Assembly: GCF_012034335.1 (NCBI RefSeq) | Contig: NZ_JAATHJ010000001.1 | Span: 62,001-126,000 of the forward strand | Direction of reading: 5' to 3' | Origin: Alkalicoccus luteus | GTDB taxonomy: Bacteria; Bacillota; Bacilli; Bacillales; Salisediminibacteriaceae | Length of the DNA: 64,000 bases | Shown: in pieces, positions 50,864-59,350 of the stretch | Position numbering within the stretch: the stretch's first letter is position 1 | Layout: each line of letters starts with the position of its first letter | The notes under the pieces: model-generated | What the model was told of the DNA's origin: nothing | The model's database searches: none | What the model saw: the letters and a program-made list of their open reading frames with translations, nothing else | Translations under genes and position numbers: made by a program

Positions 50864-52189
50864 ATGCTCAGTATTATCGGTATTCTGACGATTGGTGTCA
50901 TTGTCGCCCTGTTGATCAGTGGCCGCATCACGCCGATTGTCGGACTCGTACTCGTTCCCGTGATCGGCGCTCTGCTTACCGGCTTCTCGGTGGAAGCGAT
51001 CGGCGGCTTCTTTAACGAAGGGATCGATTCTGTCATCAGCGTCGTTATCATGTTCATCTTTGCGATTCTCTTTTTCGGCATCATGCAGGACACCGGACTG
51101 TTTGACCCGTTCATTAACCGTGTGATCTCGCTCACTCGCGGAAGTGTCGTCGCGGTTGCCGTCGGTACGGTGGCGATCGGAGCGGTGACGCACTTAGACG
51201 GATCCGGTGCGTCGACGTTTCTGATCACGATTCCAGCGCTGCTGCCGATTTACTTAAAGCTCGGCATGAGTCCTTACCTGCTTTTGCTGCTCGTCGGTCT
51301 CAGCGCAAGTATCATGAACATGGTGCCGTGGGCCGGACCGATCGGCCGGGCTGGTGCTGTACTGGGCGTGGATCCGACGGAGCTGTGGCGTCCGCTCATT
51401 CCGGTGCAGATCAGTGCGATGGTGCTGCTCATCGGTCTTGCTGTCTTCCTCGGTCTACGTGAGAAAAAGCGTATTGCCAAGCGCGGTCATGACGCAGCAG
51501 ACGAAGTGTCGGAGGAAGTGGCAGCAACGCTTGATACCGCAGATGCCGAGTGGAAGGACGAAAAAGACGATTTGCGCCGTCCGAAGCTGATCTGGCTGAA
51601 CGCGCTCATTGCGATCGCCGTTGTCGTGACGCTCGTCTGGGGCATCATCCCGTCTGGATTCGTGTTCATGATTGCCCTCAGTATTGCGCTGCCGCTCAAC
51701 TATCCGAAGGTGGACCAGCAGATGGACCGGATCAAAACACATGCACCAAATGCGCTGATGATGGGTTCCATCATTCTCGCAGCCGGTTCCTTCCTCGGTA
51801 TTATGAACGGAACAGGTATGCTGGATGCGATTGCCGTTGATATGGTCGCAATCCTGCCGGCCTTTATCGTGCCGTACCTGCACGTGATCATGGGGGTATT
51901 CGGTGTCCCGTTTGACCTGATTTTAAGTACAGATGCCTATTACTTCGCACTTCTCCCAGTTGTGGAGCAGATTGTGAGTGCGAACGGCATCGACTCGATT
52001 ACGGCTGCCTACACGATGATTATCGGCAACATCATCGGCACGTTCGTCAGTCCGTTCTCTCCGGCGCTCTGGCTTGCGCTCGGACTTGCCGGCCTCGAAA
52101 TGGGCAAGCACATCCGCTACTCGTTCTTCTGGGTATGGGGCTTCAGCATCGTTCTGATGGGAGTTGCGTTTTTGCTGGGAGTTATTTAA
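50864..52189 (+). CDS. citM: CitMHS-family metal-citrate:H+ symporter
   Basis: A 441-residue transporter with about 11-12 hydrophobic helices. Family blocks: ITPIVGLVLVPVIGALLTGF, MFIFAILFFGIMQDTGLFDPFINRVI, THLDGSGASTFLITIPALLPIYLKLGM, NMVPWAGPIGRAGAVLGVDPTELWRPLIP. A charged cytoplasmic loop rich in Glu/Asp (about residues 210-245) is typical. The start is ATG 50864 with GGAGGGG upstream. The operon context (CitS/CitT, cre) matches the Bacillus Mg-citrate uptake locus; CitH-type Ca-citrate transport cannot be excluded. Confidence 0.93.
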   Translation: MLSIIGILTIGVIVALLISGRITPIVGLVLVPVIGALLTGFSVEAIGGFFNEGIDSVISVVIMFIFAILFFGIMQDTGLFDPFINRVISLTRGSVVAVAVGTVAIGAVTHLDGSGASTFLITIPALLPIYLKLGMSPYLLLLLVGLSASIMNMVPWAGPIGRAGAVLGVDPTELWRPLIPVQISAMVLLIGLAVFLGLREKKRIAKRGHDAADEVSEEVAATLDTADAEWKDEKDDLRRPKLIWLNALIAIAVVVTLVWGIIPSGFVFMIALSIALPLNYPKVDQQMDRIKTHAPNALMMGSIILAAGSFLGIMNGTGMLDAIAVDMVAILPAFIVPYLHVIMGVFGVPFDLILSTDAYYFALLPVVEQIVSANGIDSITAAYTMIIGNIIGTFVSPFSPALWLALGLAGLEMGKHIRYSFFWVWGFSIVLMGVAFLLGVI

Positions 52190-52196
52190 TCAAAGC

Positions 52197-52240
52197 AGAC
52201 CTCGGGGTGACGGAATAAGTCATTCTGAGGTCTTTCTTTA
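52197..52240 (+). terminator. Terminator of citM
   Basis: A 15-bp stem with several G-U pairs (AGACCTCGGGGTGAC with GTCATTCTGAGGTCT) followed by TTCTTT, starting 8 bp after the stop. Confidence 0.85.
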
Positions 52241-52248
52241 CGCAGCGA

Positions 52249-52896
52249 TCAATTGATGTTGTCATACGACTCCATCTGCTCGTTAAAAACGAATTCCACC
52301 ATAGTAAAGTCGTATCCCCAGTCTCTGAAGGCGCGTTCGAGCTGGGTGGCTTCCACCTCGGTTGTGATGGAAAGGTTTTTCAGGGTGCTGTAGGCTGCCT
52401 GCTGCTCTCCGATTACAAATTCCTGCATGCTGTAATCATCGGCCCAGTCGGCTTCTGCCTGCTTTCGGATTTCCGCTTCCACGTCGGAGGCTGAAAGCGC
52501 GGCGATCACGTTCGTGTAGCTGCCGCTTTCGGTCTCTTCCTCAGCAGCCTCTTCGCTCGCTTCTTCCGGTTCGCTTTGCCCGGACTCGGCCTGAGCCAGC
52601 TTTGATTCCAGGCTGCTGTGGTTATCCTCAAGCGTTTCGTAGTCGGTTTCCAGCTCCTGATATGCGTCCTGAAGCTCTTCCAAATCCGCTTCTAACGCCG
52701 CATAGGCGTCTTTTAATTCCTCGTGATCGGCAAGCAGATCGGGATTGGACAAGTCGCTCAGCAGCTGTTCGAGCTCGTCATTTTCCACGTGTAACGCTTC
52801 AATTGCTGCTTTTTGTTCGGCGGCTTGCTCCTCTGCTTCCGCATTGGAACAGGCTGCAAGCAGGCAAATCGCTGAGAGTAGGACAGTTTTTTTCAT
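52249..52896 (-). CDS. Coiled-coil lipoprotein with duplicated W-D-(Y/F)-x-M-x-E-F-V motif (paralogue 1)
   Basis: A 215-residue lipoprotein: signal MKKTVLLSAICLLAAC with lipobox LAAC, a long Glu-rich coiled coil (about 20-105), an Ser/Glu linker, and a C-terminal domain of about 85 residues. The domain holds two related stretches, ADWADDYSMQEFVIGEQQAAY and RDWGYDFTMVEFVFNEQMESY, pointing to internal duplication. ATG 52896 has GGAGG upstream. A paralogue with the same domain follows upstream on the same strand. Family and function are not known to me; outward-facing, membrane-tethered. Confidence 0.83.
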   Translation of the reverse strand: MKKTVLLSAICLLAACSNAEAEEQAAEQKAAIEALHVENDELEQLLSDLSNPDLLADHEELKDAYAALEADLEELQDAYQELETDYETLEDNHSSLESKLAQAESGQSEPEEASEEAAEEETESGSYTNVIAALSASDVEAEIRKQAEADWADDYSMQEFVIGEQQAAYSTLKNLSITTEVEATQLERAFRDWGYDFTMVEFVFNEQMESYDNIN

Positions 52897-53010
52897 GGTT
52901 TCCTCCGGCATGAACGTTTTTCTTTTTAATCATAGCCGAGGGAAGCGCAGCACACAATCATTTTTAGGTATATTATCCTGGTCATAAAGGATAAAATGGT
53001 GCGGCATCGA

Positions 53011-53823
53011 CTAGTTAATGTTTTCGTGAGATTTCATCTGTTCCTCGAACACGAATTCGACCATGATAAAATCGTAGCCCCAGTCCCGGTAGGCGCGTTC
53101 AAGCTGTGTCGCCTCCACGTCTGTTGAAATGGTCAGGTTTTTCAGCGTATGGTAGGCAGCTGTTTGTTCATCGATGACAAATTCCTGCATGATAAAATCA
53201 TCCGGCCAGTCGGCTTCTGCTTTTTTACGAATTTCATTCTCGACTTCTGATGCGGAAAGACCGGCGATGACGTTGTCGAGCGAGCCGCTGCTCGTACCGG
53301 ACTCGCTTTGTTCGCTGGAGTCAGAGGTGCTTTCAGGAGATTCGTCTGAAGCACTGGCGCTCTCAGCTGCTTCTGCCTCCGCTGTCAGGCGGCTGTTCTC
53401 AGACGTCAGCGTCTCGACCTCGTCTTCTAAGGCAGACAGGTTATCCTGGAGTGTTTCTTTCTCGGAAGAAAGCGACGCGGCTTCTTCTTCCAATGAGGCA
53501 GCGGTGTCCGCCATTTCGTCATAGGCTTCCTCCAGCGCGCTCATTTCCTCCTGCAGCTCAGCGAGTTCTTGCTCCAGTTCGGCACTGTCGTCTGCTTCTG
53601 CTTCGCTCAGCTCTTTTTTCAGCTCACTGATCTCGTCCCGGCGTTCCCGTCCGCGGTTCCGCTCGCGCTCCAAGTCCTCCTCCAGCTTGTCCACCTGCTC
53701 CTCCAGTCCGCTGATCTCTTCTTCTGCCTGCAGTGCCTCTTCCTGTCCATCCGCTTCCTCATACGTCTCACTGCATCCGGCGGCAACCAGCATCATCGTG
53801 AACAACCAGACGGCTCGTCTCAT
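53011..53823 (-). CDS. Coiled-coil lipoprotein with duplicated motif (paralogue 2)
   Basis: A 270-residue lipoprotein: MRRAVWLFTMMLVAAGC (lipobox AAGC), then a very long acidic coiled coil (about 30-165) longer than in its neighbour, a Ser-rich linker, and the same C-terminal domain, with ADWPDDFIMQEFVIDEQTAAY and RDWGYDFIMVEFVFEEQMKSH. The C-terminal 85 residues are nearly the same as in the next gene, while the coiled coils differ in length and sequence. This is a tandem duplication in which the stalk diverged and the head was kept. Confidence 0.83.
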   Translation of the reverse strand: MRRAVWLFTMMLVAAGCSETYEEADGQEEALQAEEEISGLEEQVDKLEEDLERERNRGRERRDEISELKKELSEAEADDSAELEQELAELQEEMSALEEAYDEMADTAASLEEEAASLSSEKETLQDNLSALEDEVETLTSENSRLTAEAEAAESASASDESPESTSDSSEQSESGTSSGSLDNVIAGLSASEVENEIRKKAEADWPDDFIMQEFVIDEQTAAYHTLKNLTISTDVEATQLERAYRDWGYDFIMVEFVFEEQMKSHENIN

Positions 53824-53978
53824 GGGTCTATCCCCTTTCTATTTCTCTGTTAGCTTAAGTGTAAGGGAATTGCAGGCAAGCTTCCATCATTATTCTGATT
53901 TTTCTGTAAATTAAGGCAACAGGAACTTTTCCCCTCTTTTATCGTATCAAGTAGCAGAGAATTCGGAGGGGATGCGTC

Positions 53979-54740
53979 ATGAAAAAGGGATGGGCTTCGG
54001 TGCTGCTGCTTCTGCTGACTGCTTGTGGGGAGGAAGAGCAGGACGTGATAACAGGATATAATTTGGGAAGCCACGTGCTTGAACACGGGAAGATTACGGT
54101 ATTTGTGGAAGATAACGAATTTGGAACGGAGCTCCCTCCGCATGTTACGAGTATGACGGCGAATATGGAGGAATACGAAGTAGAAGCGTACACGGTCGTA
54201 TATAACGAGGACACGGAGATCATCGACAGCGAAACGGGAGAGCGAATGGAGGACCCGCCGAATCTGTTCACCCCGGTTTCCCAGCAGATACACGTTGTGC
54301 CGGAGGAAGGCTTTGAGCAGATCGTCTCGACGAACCGGGACAATCATATTCTTCATGACCGGACGCTGCTCCCTGCAGTCAGAGCAGAGCGGATCGAGCT
54401 GGAGCCGCTCAGCCTGGAAGACATTCATGCGTACGTGGAGGAAACGGCGTGGGACCATTTTACAGATGGATTTGTGCTGGCTCTCTTAGAGGACGGGACG
54501 CAGGAAGCGATTGATTTTGCGACACGCCAGCAGACCTATCACGAGGAGCTGAGAGAAATCAGCGGGGGCAGAGATCGCTGGTCGATCGGAAGCTTCGGGG
54601 AATCCTATGCGGATGCGATGAGCGGCGGAGAAGTCGAGTTCCCTTCCTATTTCATTTATCAGGAAGGCGAGGAGCCGGTTCGAAAGGAGTCGATTGATGA
54701 GGTAATGGCTCTTGTGGAAGAGGCGGGCAGGACGGAGTAA
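53979..54740 (+). CDS. Lipoprotein of unknown function
   Basis: A 253-residue protein with signal MKKGWASVLLLLLTAC (lipobox LTAC) followed by an acidic mature part. GGAGGGG lies 7 nt before the ATG. Segments such as AYTVVYNEDTEIIDSETGERMEDPPNLF and ALLEDGTQEAIDFATRQQTYHEEL give no recognised family. The C-terminal region is helical. It is divergent from the lipoprotein pair and convergent with the phosphonate transporter genes. It appears complete and is followed by a terminator. Confidence 0.78.
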   Translation: MKKGWASVLLLLLTACGEEEQDVITGYNLGSHVLEHGKITVFVEDNEFGTELPPHVTSMTANMEEYEVEAYTVVYNEDTEIIDSETGERMEDPPNLFTPVSQQIHVVPEEGFEQIVSTNRDNHILHDRTLLPAVRAERIELEPLSLEDIHAYVEETAWDHFTDGFVLALLEDGTQEAIDFATRQQTYHEELREISGGRDRWSIGSFGESYADAMSGGEVEFPSYFIYQEGEEPVRKESIDEVMALVEEAGRTE

Positions 54741-54796
54741 CAGCAGCCGGATCGCGCGCATGAGCTTAACTGGGTCTGCATTCAGCACCTGCGATA

Positions 54797-54832
54797 AAAG
54801 CCGGCATCCCCCTAAGGATAGCCGGCTTTTGC
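54797..54832. terminator. Bidirectional terminator
   Basis: AAAAGCCGGC / GCCGGCTTTT (10-bp perfect stem, 14-nt loop), between the lipoprotein gene and the convergent phnE. Confidence 0.9.
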
Positions 54833-54917
54833 ATTGATTCCTGGAAAAGCGGAAGATGCTTTCGATCCTCCAATGTTCTCCATACTATTAGAAAACCGTT
54901 GTGCAGATGACACCGGT

Positions 54918-55706
54918 TCAAATCACTTTTTTACGGATGGCAGAAGAAAGCTGTTCAAAGGCAATGACAACAATCAGGATGAGAATAATGATCATCAGCG
55001 CTTCGTCAAAGTTGCGCAGCGTAAAGGCAGTCGACAGCTCGACGCCAATGCCTCCCGCCCCAACGAGACCGAGTACAACAGCCGCCCGGATCGATTTTTC
55101 AAATGAGAATAAGCTCGTGCCCACAAAAGACGGGAAGCTGATTGGAATAATCGACCCTGAGATTACCCCGAGCTGTCCGCCGCCTGTTGACTGAAGCGCC
55201 TGGGAAGGGCCTTTCTGTACTTCTTCGATGCGCTCGGAGAAAAAGCGGGCACAAAAGCCGATCGTGTCGACGATAATGGTCAGAATGCCTGCAAGCGGAC
55301 CGAGACCGACAGAAATGACGAAAATAAGCGCCCAGATCAAATCAGGAATCGTACGCATCGCGGATACCATGCCGCGCGCAGCCCAGCGGATAGAAGGATG
55401 CGGGGCCGTATTATGAGAAGCGAGCAGGGCTACCGGAAGACTCAGAAGGACGCCGATCACCGTGCCAACAAGCGCAATTTGAAAGGTTTCGTACATCGCT
55501 GCCGAAATTGGCGCAATTCGTTCCGGATTGGGCGGAAACGCAGAGGAGATAAACCCAAACATGTTCAAAATTCCGCTGAATAGTCGTTCCAGTGAAATTT
55601 GTGCGTGCTGCACGCCAAGTACGAACAAACCGGCAAAGATACCTACTGTGACGACCGTCACCCAGGATGGTCGTTTGAATCTGGCAGGAGCAGTAAGAGT
55701 CGTCAT
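54918..55706 (-). CDS. phnE: Phosphate/phosphonate ABC transporter permease
   Basis: A 262-residue membrane protein with about six helices and the ABC permease EAA-type loop (TGGGQLGVISGSIIPISFPSFVGTSLFSFEKSIRAA). VLGLVGAGGIGVELSTAFTLRNFDEALMIIILILIVV is typical of PhnE. It overlaps phnC by 4 bp. Only one permease gene is present; a homodimer would complete the channel. Confidence 0.9.
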   Translation of the reverse strand: MTTLTAPARFKRPSWVTVVTVGIFAGLFVLGVQHAQISLERLFSGILNMFGFISSAFPPNPERIAPISAAMYETFQIALVGTVIGVLLSLPVALLASHNTAPHPSIRWAARGMVSAMRTIPDLIWALIFVISVGLGPLAGILTIIVDTIGFCARFFSERIEEVQKGPSQALQSTGGGQLGVISGSIIPISFPSFVGTSLFSFEKSIRAAVVLGLVGAGGIGVELSTAFTLRNFDEALMIIILILIVVIAFEQLSSAIRKKVI

Positions 55707-56485
55707 GCATGAGCCGCCTTTCTGCCCGATCCGTAGTAAAGCTGATCAAGTTCTCCGGCAGAAATGGAGGAAGCAGGTGTGTCGAGAACGATTTGGCCCT
55801 TATGCAGACCAATAATACGGTCGGCAAAGTTTTTGGCGATCTCTGTTTGATGGAGAATACAGACAACTGTCAGGGACTGTTCCTCTACGATATCCCAGAG
55901 CAACTCCATTACTTCACGGCCGGCTTTAGGATCGAGGCTTGCGATCGGTTCGTCAGCCAGAACGATTTCAGGCTCCTGCATGAGCATCCGCGCGATGGCG
56001 ACTCGCTGCTGCTGTCCGCCTGAAAGCTGGTCTGATCTGCGGTCGGCGAGATGCGCAAGGCCGACCCGGTCCAGACACATCATGGCCCGGTCCCTGTTGT
56101 CAGATGAAGCGAAGGGAGCCATGACCGGCAGAATGCTGCGATGGTGGCCCATCCGCCCAAAGAGTACATTTTGAAATACGCTCAAATTGTAAACAAGGTG
56201 AAAATGTTGAAACACCATGCCGAGCTTTTTGCGTACTGGCTTAAACGACCTTCTGCTGAGGGAGGCAAGATCTGTGCCCTGCAGGTAAATCGACCCGGAA
56301 GTCGGGCGCTCAAATCCGGAGAGACACTTGAACATCGTAGATTTTCCGGATCCATTGTGACCGAGCAGAGCAACAGCTTCTCCTTTATTTACATGAAACG
56401 ATATGTTCTGCAACGCCGTTGTTCCATCCGGGTACGTTTTGGTTACATGCTCAACGTGCAGATCGGAAGTGACGTTACTCTTCAT
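55703..56485 (-). CDS. phnC: Phosphate/phosphonate ABC transporter ATPase
   Basis: About 260 residues: Walker [18 protein letters not shown]-loop VFQHFHLV, signature [17 protein letters not shown], Walker [14 protein letters not shown], and the H-loop in [11 protein letters not shown]. The start is uncertain: ATG 56485 ([10 protein letters not shown]) or ATG 56509, both inside the end of phnD and neither with a clear ribosome-binding site, so translation is probably coupled to phnD. It powers uptake through phnE. Confidence 0.92.
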   Translation of the reverse strand: MKSNVTSDLHVEHVTKTYPDGTTALQNISFHVNKGEAVALLGHNGSGKSTMFKCLSGFERPTSGSIYLQGTDLASLSRRSFKPVRKKLGMVFQHFHLVYNLSVFQNVLFGRMGHHRSILPVMAPFASSDNRDRAMMCLDRVGLAHLADRRSDQLSGGQQQRVAIARMLMQEPEIVLADEPIASLDPKAGREVMELLWDIVEEQSLTVVCILHQTEIAKNFADRIIGLHKGQIVLDTPASSISAGELDQLYYGSGRKAAHA

Positions 56486-57404
56486 CGAAAGAAAGTCCCA
56501 ATGTTTCATAGGCTCTTCTCATTGGATCGTAGTCCTCATCGGATGCTTCGAGGAAGCGTGCCTGCATGTATTTATCGTTCTCGCCGGTCACGAGAATGCT
56601 GTCGATGATTTCTTCCTGCGCCTCAATCATCGCCTCCTGCATTGCGGCAACGAAATCTTCAGGAAGCTCAGGACTTGCGACAAACACATCGTTTGGAAGC
56701 GGCGGTCCTTCATGAATCAGACGGTACTGGCCTTCTCCGTCTTCCTCCACCATTTCGTGGTAATCTTTAATGCCGGTTGCAAGTACGTCAACGTCATGGT
56801 TTTTAAACGCTTCAATGCGGACATTATCAAGCAGCTGAATATCAAAATCGGCATCCAGATCGTATCCTTCTTCAATCAAAATGGAACTTGGGCCAATATG
56901 ACCGCTTGTTGATCCGGCATCTTTCATGGCGATGGAAGTACCGACAATATCGTCGAGCGTTTCATAGTCGCTGTCCTCGTGAACGATAAACGCAGCATGG
57001 TATTCGTCGCGCTCAATTCCGACAAAGGGATAGGAGTCCGGTACGACATTATTAATCTGCACATACTCTGAAGGGCCGGCCAGCATCACGTCCACCTGAT
57101 CATATTCCAGAGCCGTTGCGCCGACGATTCGGTCTGATACCGCAAAAAACTCTACCTCGATATCGAGTACTTCTTCCAACTGCTCCTTAAATGGTTCAAA
57201 TTCGCGCTGTAGTTCTTCCATGCCTTCCACACCAGTATCGGCAAAACGGAGCGTCTCCGGCCACGCTTCTTCATCTTCCGCCGCTTCAGGAGCGGTATTT
57301 GCCGCCTCCTCCGCTTCAGCTGTATCATTCTCCTCATTTGCCCCACAGGCTGTCAAAGCGATAGCCGCCAGCGACATACCAGTAATTGTCCATGCTTTTT
57401 TCAT
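56475..57404 (-). CDS. phnD: Phosphate/phosphonate-binding lipoprotein (PhnD family)
   Basis: A 309-residue exported binding protein with a lipoprotein signal MKKAWTITGMSLAAIALTAC. An Asn/Glu/Ala-rich linker precedes the PhnD domain, with TLRFADTGVEGMEELQREFEPFKEQLEEVL, a DVMLAGPSEYVQIN block and SIAMKDAGSTSGHIGPSSILIEEGYD, the segment that binds the phosphonate/phosphite group in relatives. It is the first gene of the phnD-phnC-phnE operon behind a Pho-box array. No phosphonate-cleaving genes are near, so phosphonate, phosphite or phosphate remain possible ligands. Confidence 0.9.
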   Translation of the reverse strand: MKKAWTITGMSLAAIALTACGANEENDTAEAEEAANTAPEAAEDEEAWPETLRFADTGVEGMEELQREFEPFKEQLEEVLDIEVEFFAVSDRIVGATALEYDQVDVMLAGPSEYVQINNVVPDSYPFVGIERDEYHAAFIVHEDSDYETLDDIVGTSIAMKDAGSTSGHIGPSSILIEEGYDLDADFDIQLLDNVRIEAFKNHDVDVLATGIKDYHEMVEEDGEGQYRLIHEGPPLPNDVFVASPELPEDFVAAMQEAMIEAQEEIIDSILVTGENDKYMQARFLEASDEDYDPMRRAYETLGLSFDEE

Positions 57405-57454
57405 TGTAAATTCCTCCTCGGTTATGTAATCCGGTGCCTACACTACAGCAGGTT

Positions 57455-57526
57455 TGTAAAGGCGGCGGTAAGGCAGTGTTAAGGGTGTATGAAAGATTGT
57501 GAATAAAAGCGTGAATAATGAATGAA
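57455..57526 (-). promoter_or_regulatory. PhoP box array upstream of phnD
   Basis: On the minus strand hexamers of the TTAACA type recur about every 11 nt: TTTACA (57455-57460), TTACCG (57466-57471), TTAACA (57477-57482), TTCATA (57488-57493), TTCACA (57498-57503), TTCACG (57510-57515) and TTCATT (57521-57526). Further TTCATG/TTCACA copies lie beyond. This is the direct-repeat pattern bound by PhoP in Bacillus. The nearest copy is about 50 bp from the phnD start. Confidence 0.85.
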
Positions 57527-57685
57527 GCATGAAGATTGTGAATGGATGAATCAGGAAGGTCTGCGCAGGGTAAGGCAAACAGGGCAAATGATTGTAAAGA
57601 ACATGAATGGCATATCTTTTATCTATGTCCGCTGCTTTTCAGAAATGGAGCGTCATTTTTACATTATTTTCATGCGGAGAGGTGC

Positions 57686-57730
57686 TATAATAAATTAATT
57701 TCATGTTGGAGGTGGCTCCCCTAAAGGGGA
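57686..57730 (+). promoter_or_regulatory. Extended -10 promoter and leader of the CorC-type gene
   Basis: TGCTATAAT (-10 at 57686-57691) is an extended -10 box. In the leader GGAGGTGG (about 57705) is too far from the ATG, while the nearer GGGGA is the right arm of a CCCC-TAAA-GGGG hairpin, so the usable ribosome-binding site may be partly masked. Confidence 0.55.
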
Positions 57731-57734
57731 ATAA

Positions 57735-59084
57735 ATGGACATAGTCTTAGGAATGAATCTGCTGCTCGTAGCACTGCTGATCGGTCTCACCGCCTTTTTT
57801 GTCGGTGCAGAATTTGCGATTGTGAAAGTCAGAATGTCGCGGCTTGATCAGCTTGTTGCAGAAGGCAGCCGAACGGCTGTAACGGCGAAAAAAGTAACAT
57901 CAAATCTGGACTACTACTTATCAGCCTGTCAGCTCGGTATCACCGTTACGGCACTCGGTCTCGGCTGGCTTGGCAAACCGACAGTAGAACGACTGTTATA
58001 TCCGGTTTTTGATGTACTGGGCATTCCGGCTGCGGCAGCAGCCGTCGTTTCATTCGTAATTGCGTTCTCATTTGTAACGTTTTTGCATGTCGTCGTCGGT
58101 GAGCTCGCTCCAAAGACGCTTGCCATCCAATTTTCTGAAAAGATGACCCTTCTGCTGGCACCGCTGCTGTATATGTTCGGAAAAGTGATGTTTCCATTTA
58201 TTTGGACGCTGAATGGCGCTGCCAGACTGCTGCTGCGTACAATCGGCGTTCGTCCGTCACCTCATGAGCAAGCACACTCGGAGGAAGAACTACGGATCAT
58301 TATGGCTCAGAGTTTGGAAAAAGGGGAAATCGACCAGCATGAATATGTATTTGTTGAAAATGTGTTTAAACTCGATACACTGACAGCAGAGCAGGTGATG
58401 GTTCCACGCGTCAGAATGATCACACTTCCGGACAATGCAGATACGCCTGCGGTGGCAAAGCTGCTGGATACGCATCATTTCAGTCGTTATCCGGTTACGG
58501 TAAATGGAAATAAGGATCAGATCCTGGGCTTTGTGCATACGAAGTCGTTGATTTTCCAATATAAAGAGACGGATCATGTTTATATTAAAGACGTGCTGCA
58601 GCCGCTGCCGACCGTAGCTGAATCGGCTAATTTACAGCAGACGCTGCAAATGATGAGGCAGACGCATACGCACATGGTGCGCGTTGTCGATCAGTACGGA
58701 GGTACAGCGGGTATTGTAACGATGGAAGATATTTTAGAGGCTCTTATTGGTGACATACAGGATGAATTTGATGAAGAACCGGTGCTTTGGAAACAAGTGG
58801 ATCCACACACGTATATCATTGATGCAGAAATGTTAGTGACGGATGTCGACCGTCATCTGGGTATCACAAAAGCGGCACCTTATGAAGGCCTTAAGGCAGG
58901 GGAACTAATGCAGCAATCGGGTCAGTTTGATGGTCCGGGAGCATCGCTGACTGTAGGAAACTGGAAATGGTCAGCGGCAGAGTTGCATGAGGGACAGGTG
59001 AAACGGATCAAAATTCAGCCTGAAGCCGGGACAGCGGGTGCTCCTGCTGCTAAACGCAGCGAAGAAGCAATTCTCTCCTCCTGA
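57735..59084 (+). CDS. CNNM/CorC (hemolysin-family) membrane protein
   Basis: A 449-residue protein with an N-terminal CNNM/DUF21 membrane domain (about 1-195; AEFAIVKVRMSRLDQLVAEGS, VGELAPKTLAIQFSEKMTLLL), a pair of CBS domains (about 210-335; VMVPRVRMITLPDNA... and MRQTHTHMVRVVDQYGGTAGIVTMEDILEALIGDIQDEFD) and a C-terminal CorC_HlyC domain (about 350-430). Such proteins are linked to magnesium or other cation export or homeostasis. It is a single gene followed by a terminator. A C-terminal Ala/Gly/Glu tail is not part of a domain. Confidence 0.93.
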   Translation: MDIVLGMNLLLVALLIGLTAFFVGAEFAIVKVRMSRLDQLVAEGSRTAVTAKKVTSNLDYYLSACQLGITVTALGLGWLGKPTVERLLYPVFDVLGIPAAAAAVVSFVIAFSFVTFLHVVVGELAPKTLAIQFSEKMTLLLAPLLYMFGKVMFPFIWTLNGAARLLLRTIGVRPSPHEQAHSEEELRIIMAQSLEKGEIDQHEYVFVENVFKLDTLTAEQVMVPRVRMITLPDNADTPAVAKLLDTHHFSRYPVTVNGNKDQILGFVHTKSLIFQYKETDHVYIKDVLQPLPTVAESANLQQTLQMMRQTHTHMVRVVDQYGGTAGIVTMEDILEALIGDIQDEFDEEPVLWKQVDPHTYIIDAEMLVTDVDRHLGITKAAPYEGLKAGELMQQSGQFDGPGASLTVGNWKWSAAELHEGQVKRIKIQPEAGTAGAPAAKRSEEAILSS

Positions 59085-59126
59085 TAAAAACCAGTTTGGA
59101 CATAGCATTCAGTACGTTTACACAGG

Positions 59127-59165
59127 CGCTGAAGAAGGGAAATTCCTCTTCTTCAGCGTTTTTTA
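59127..59165 (+). terminator. Terminator of the CorC-type gene
   Basis: CGCTGAAGAAG / CTTCTTCAGCG (11-bp perfect stem, 10-nt loop) followed by TTTTTT. Confidence 0.93.
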
Positions 59166-59350
59166 CTTCAGGATGCCAGTCGTCTGTGTCAACAGCATGT
59201 TGCCAGAAAACGTCCCTTCTATAGCCCCGGACCCAGTAAATGATAAAGTCTTCATCTATTCTCATCAATTTCTAATCTGAGATTCATTGTACGCTCATCT
59301 TTTCAGGGTACGCTTTATACTGTAATCAATAAACGAAAGGGTGACGCGAC

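Noticed and set aside
53979-54458. Minus-strand frames opposite the lipoprotein gene
   Set aside because: The + strand frame has a strong ribosome-binding site, lipoprotein signal and terminator; the opposite frames have none of these.
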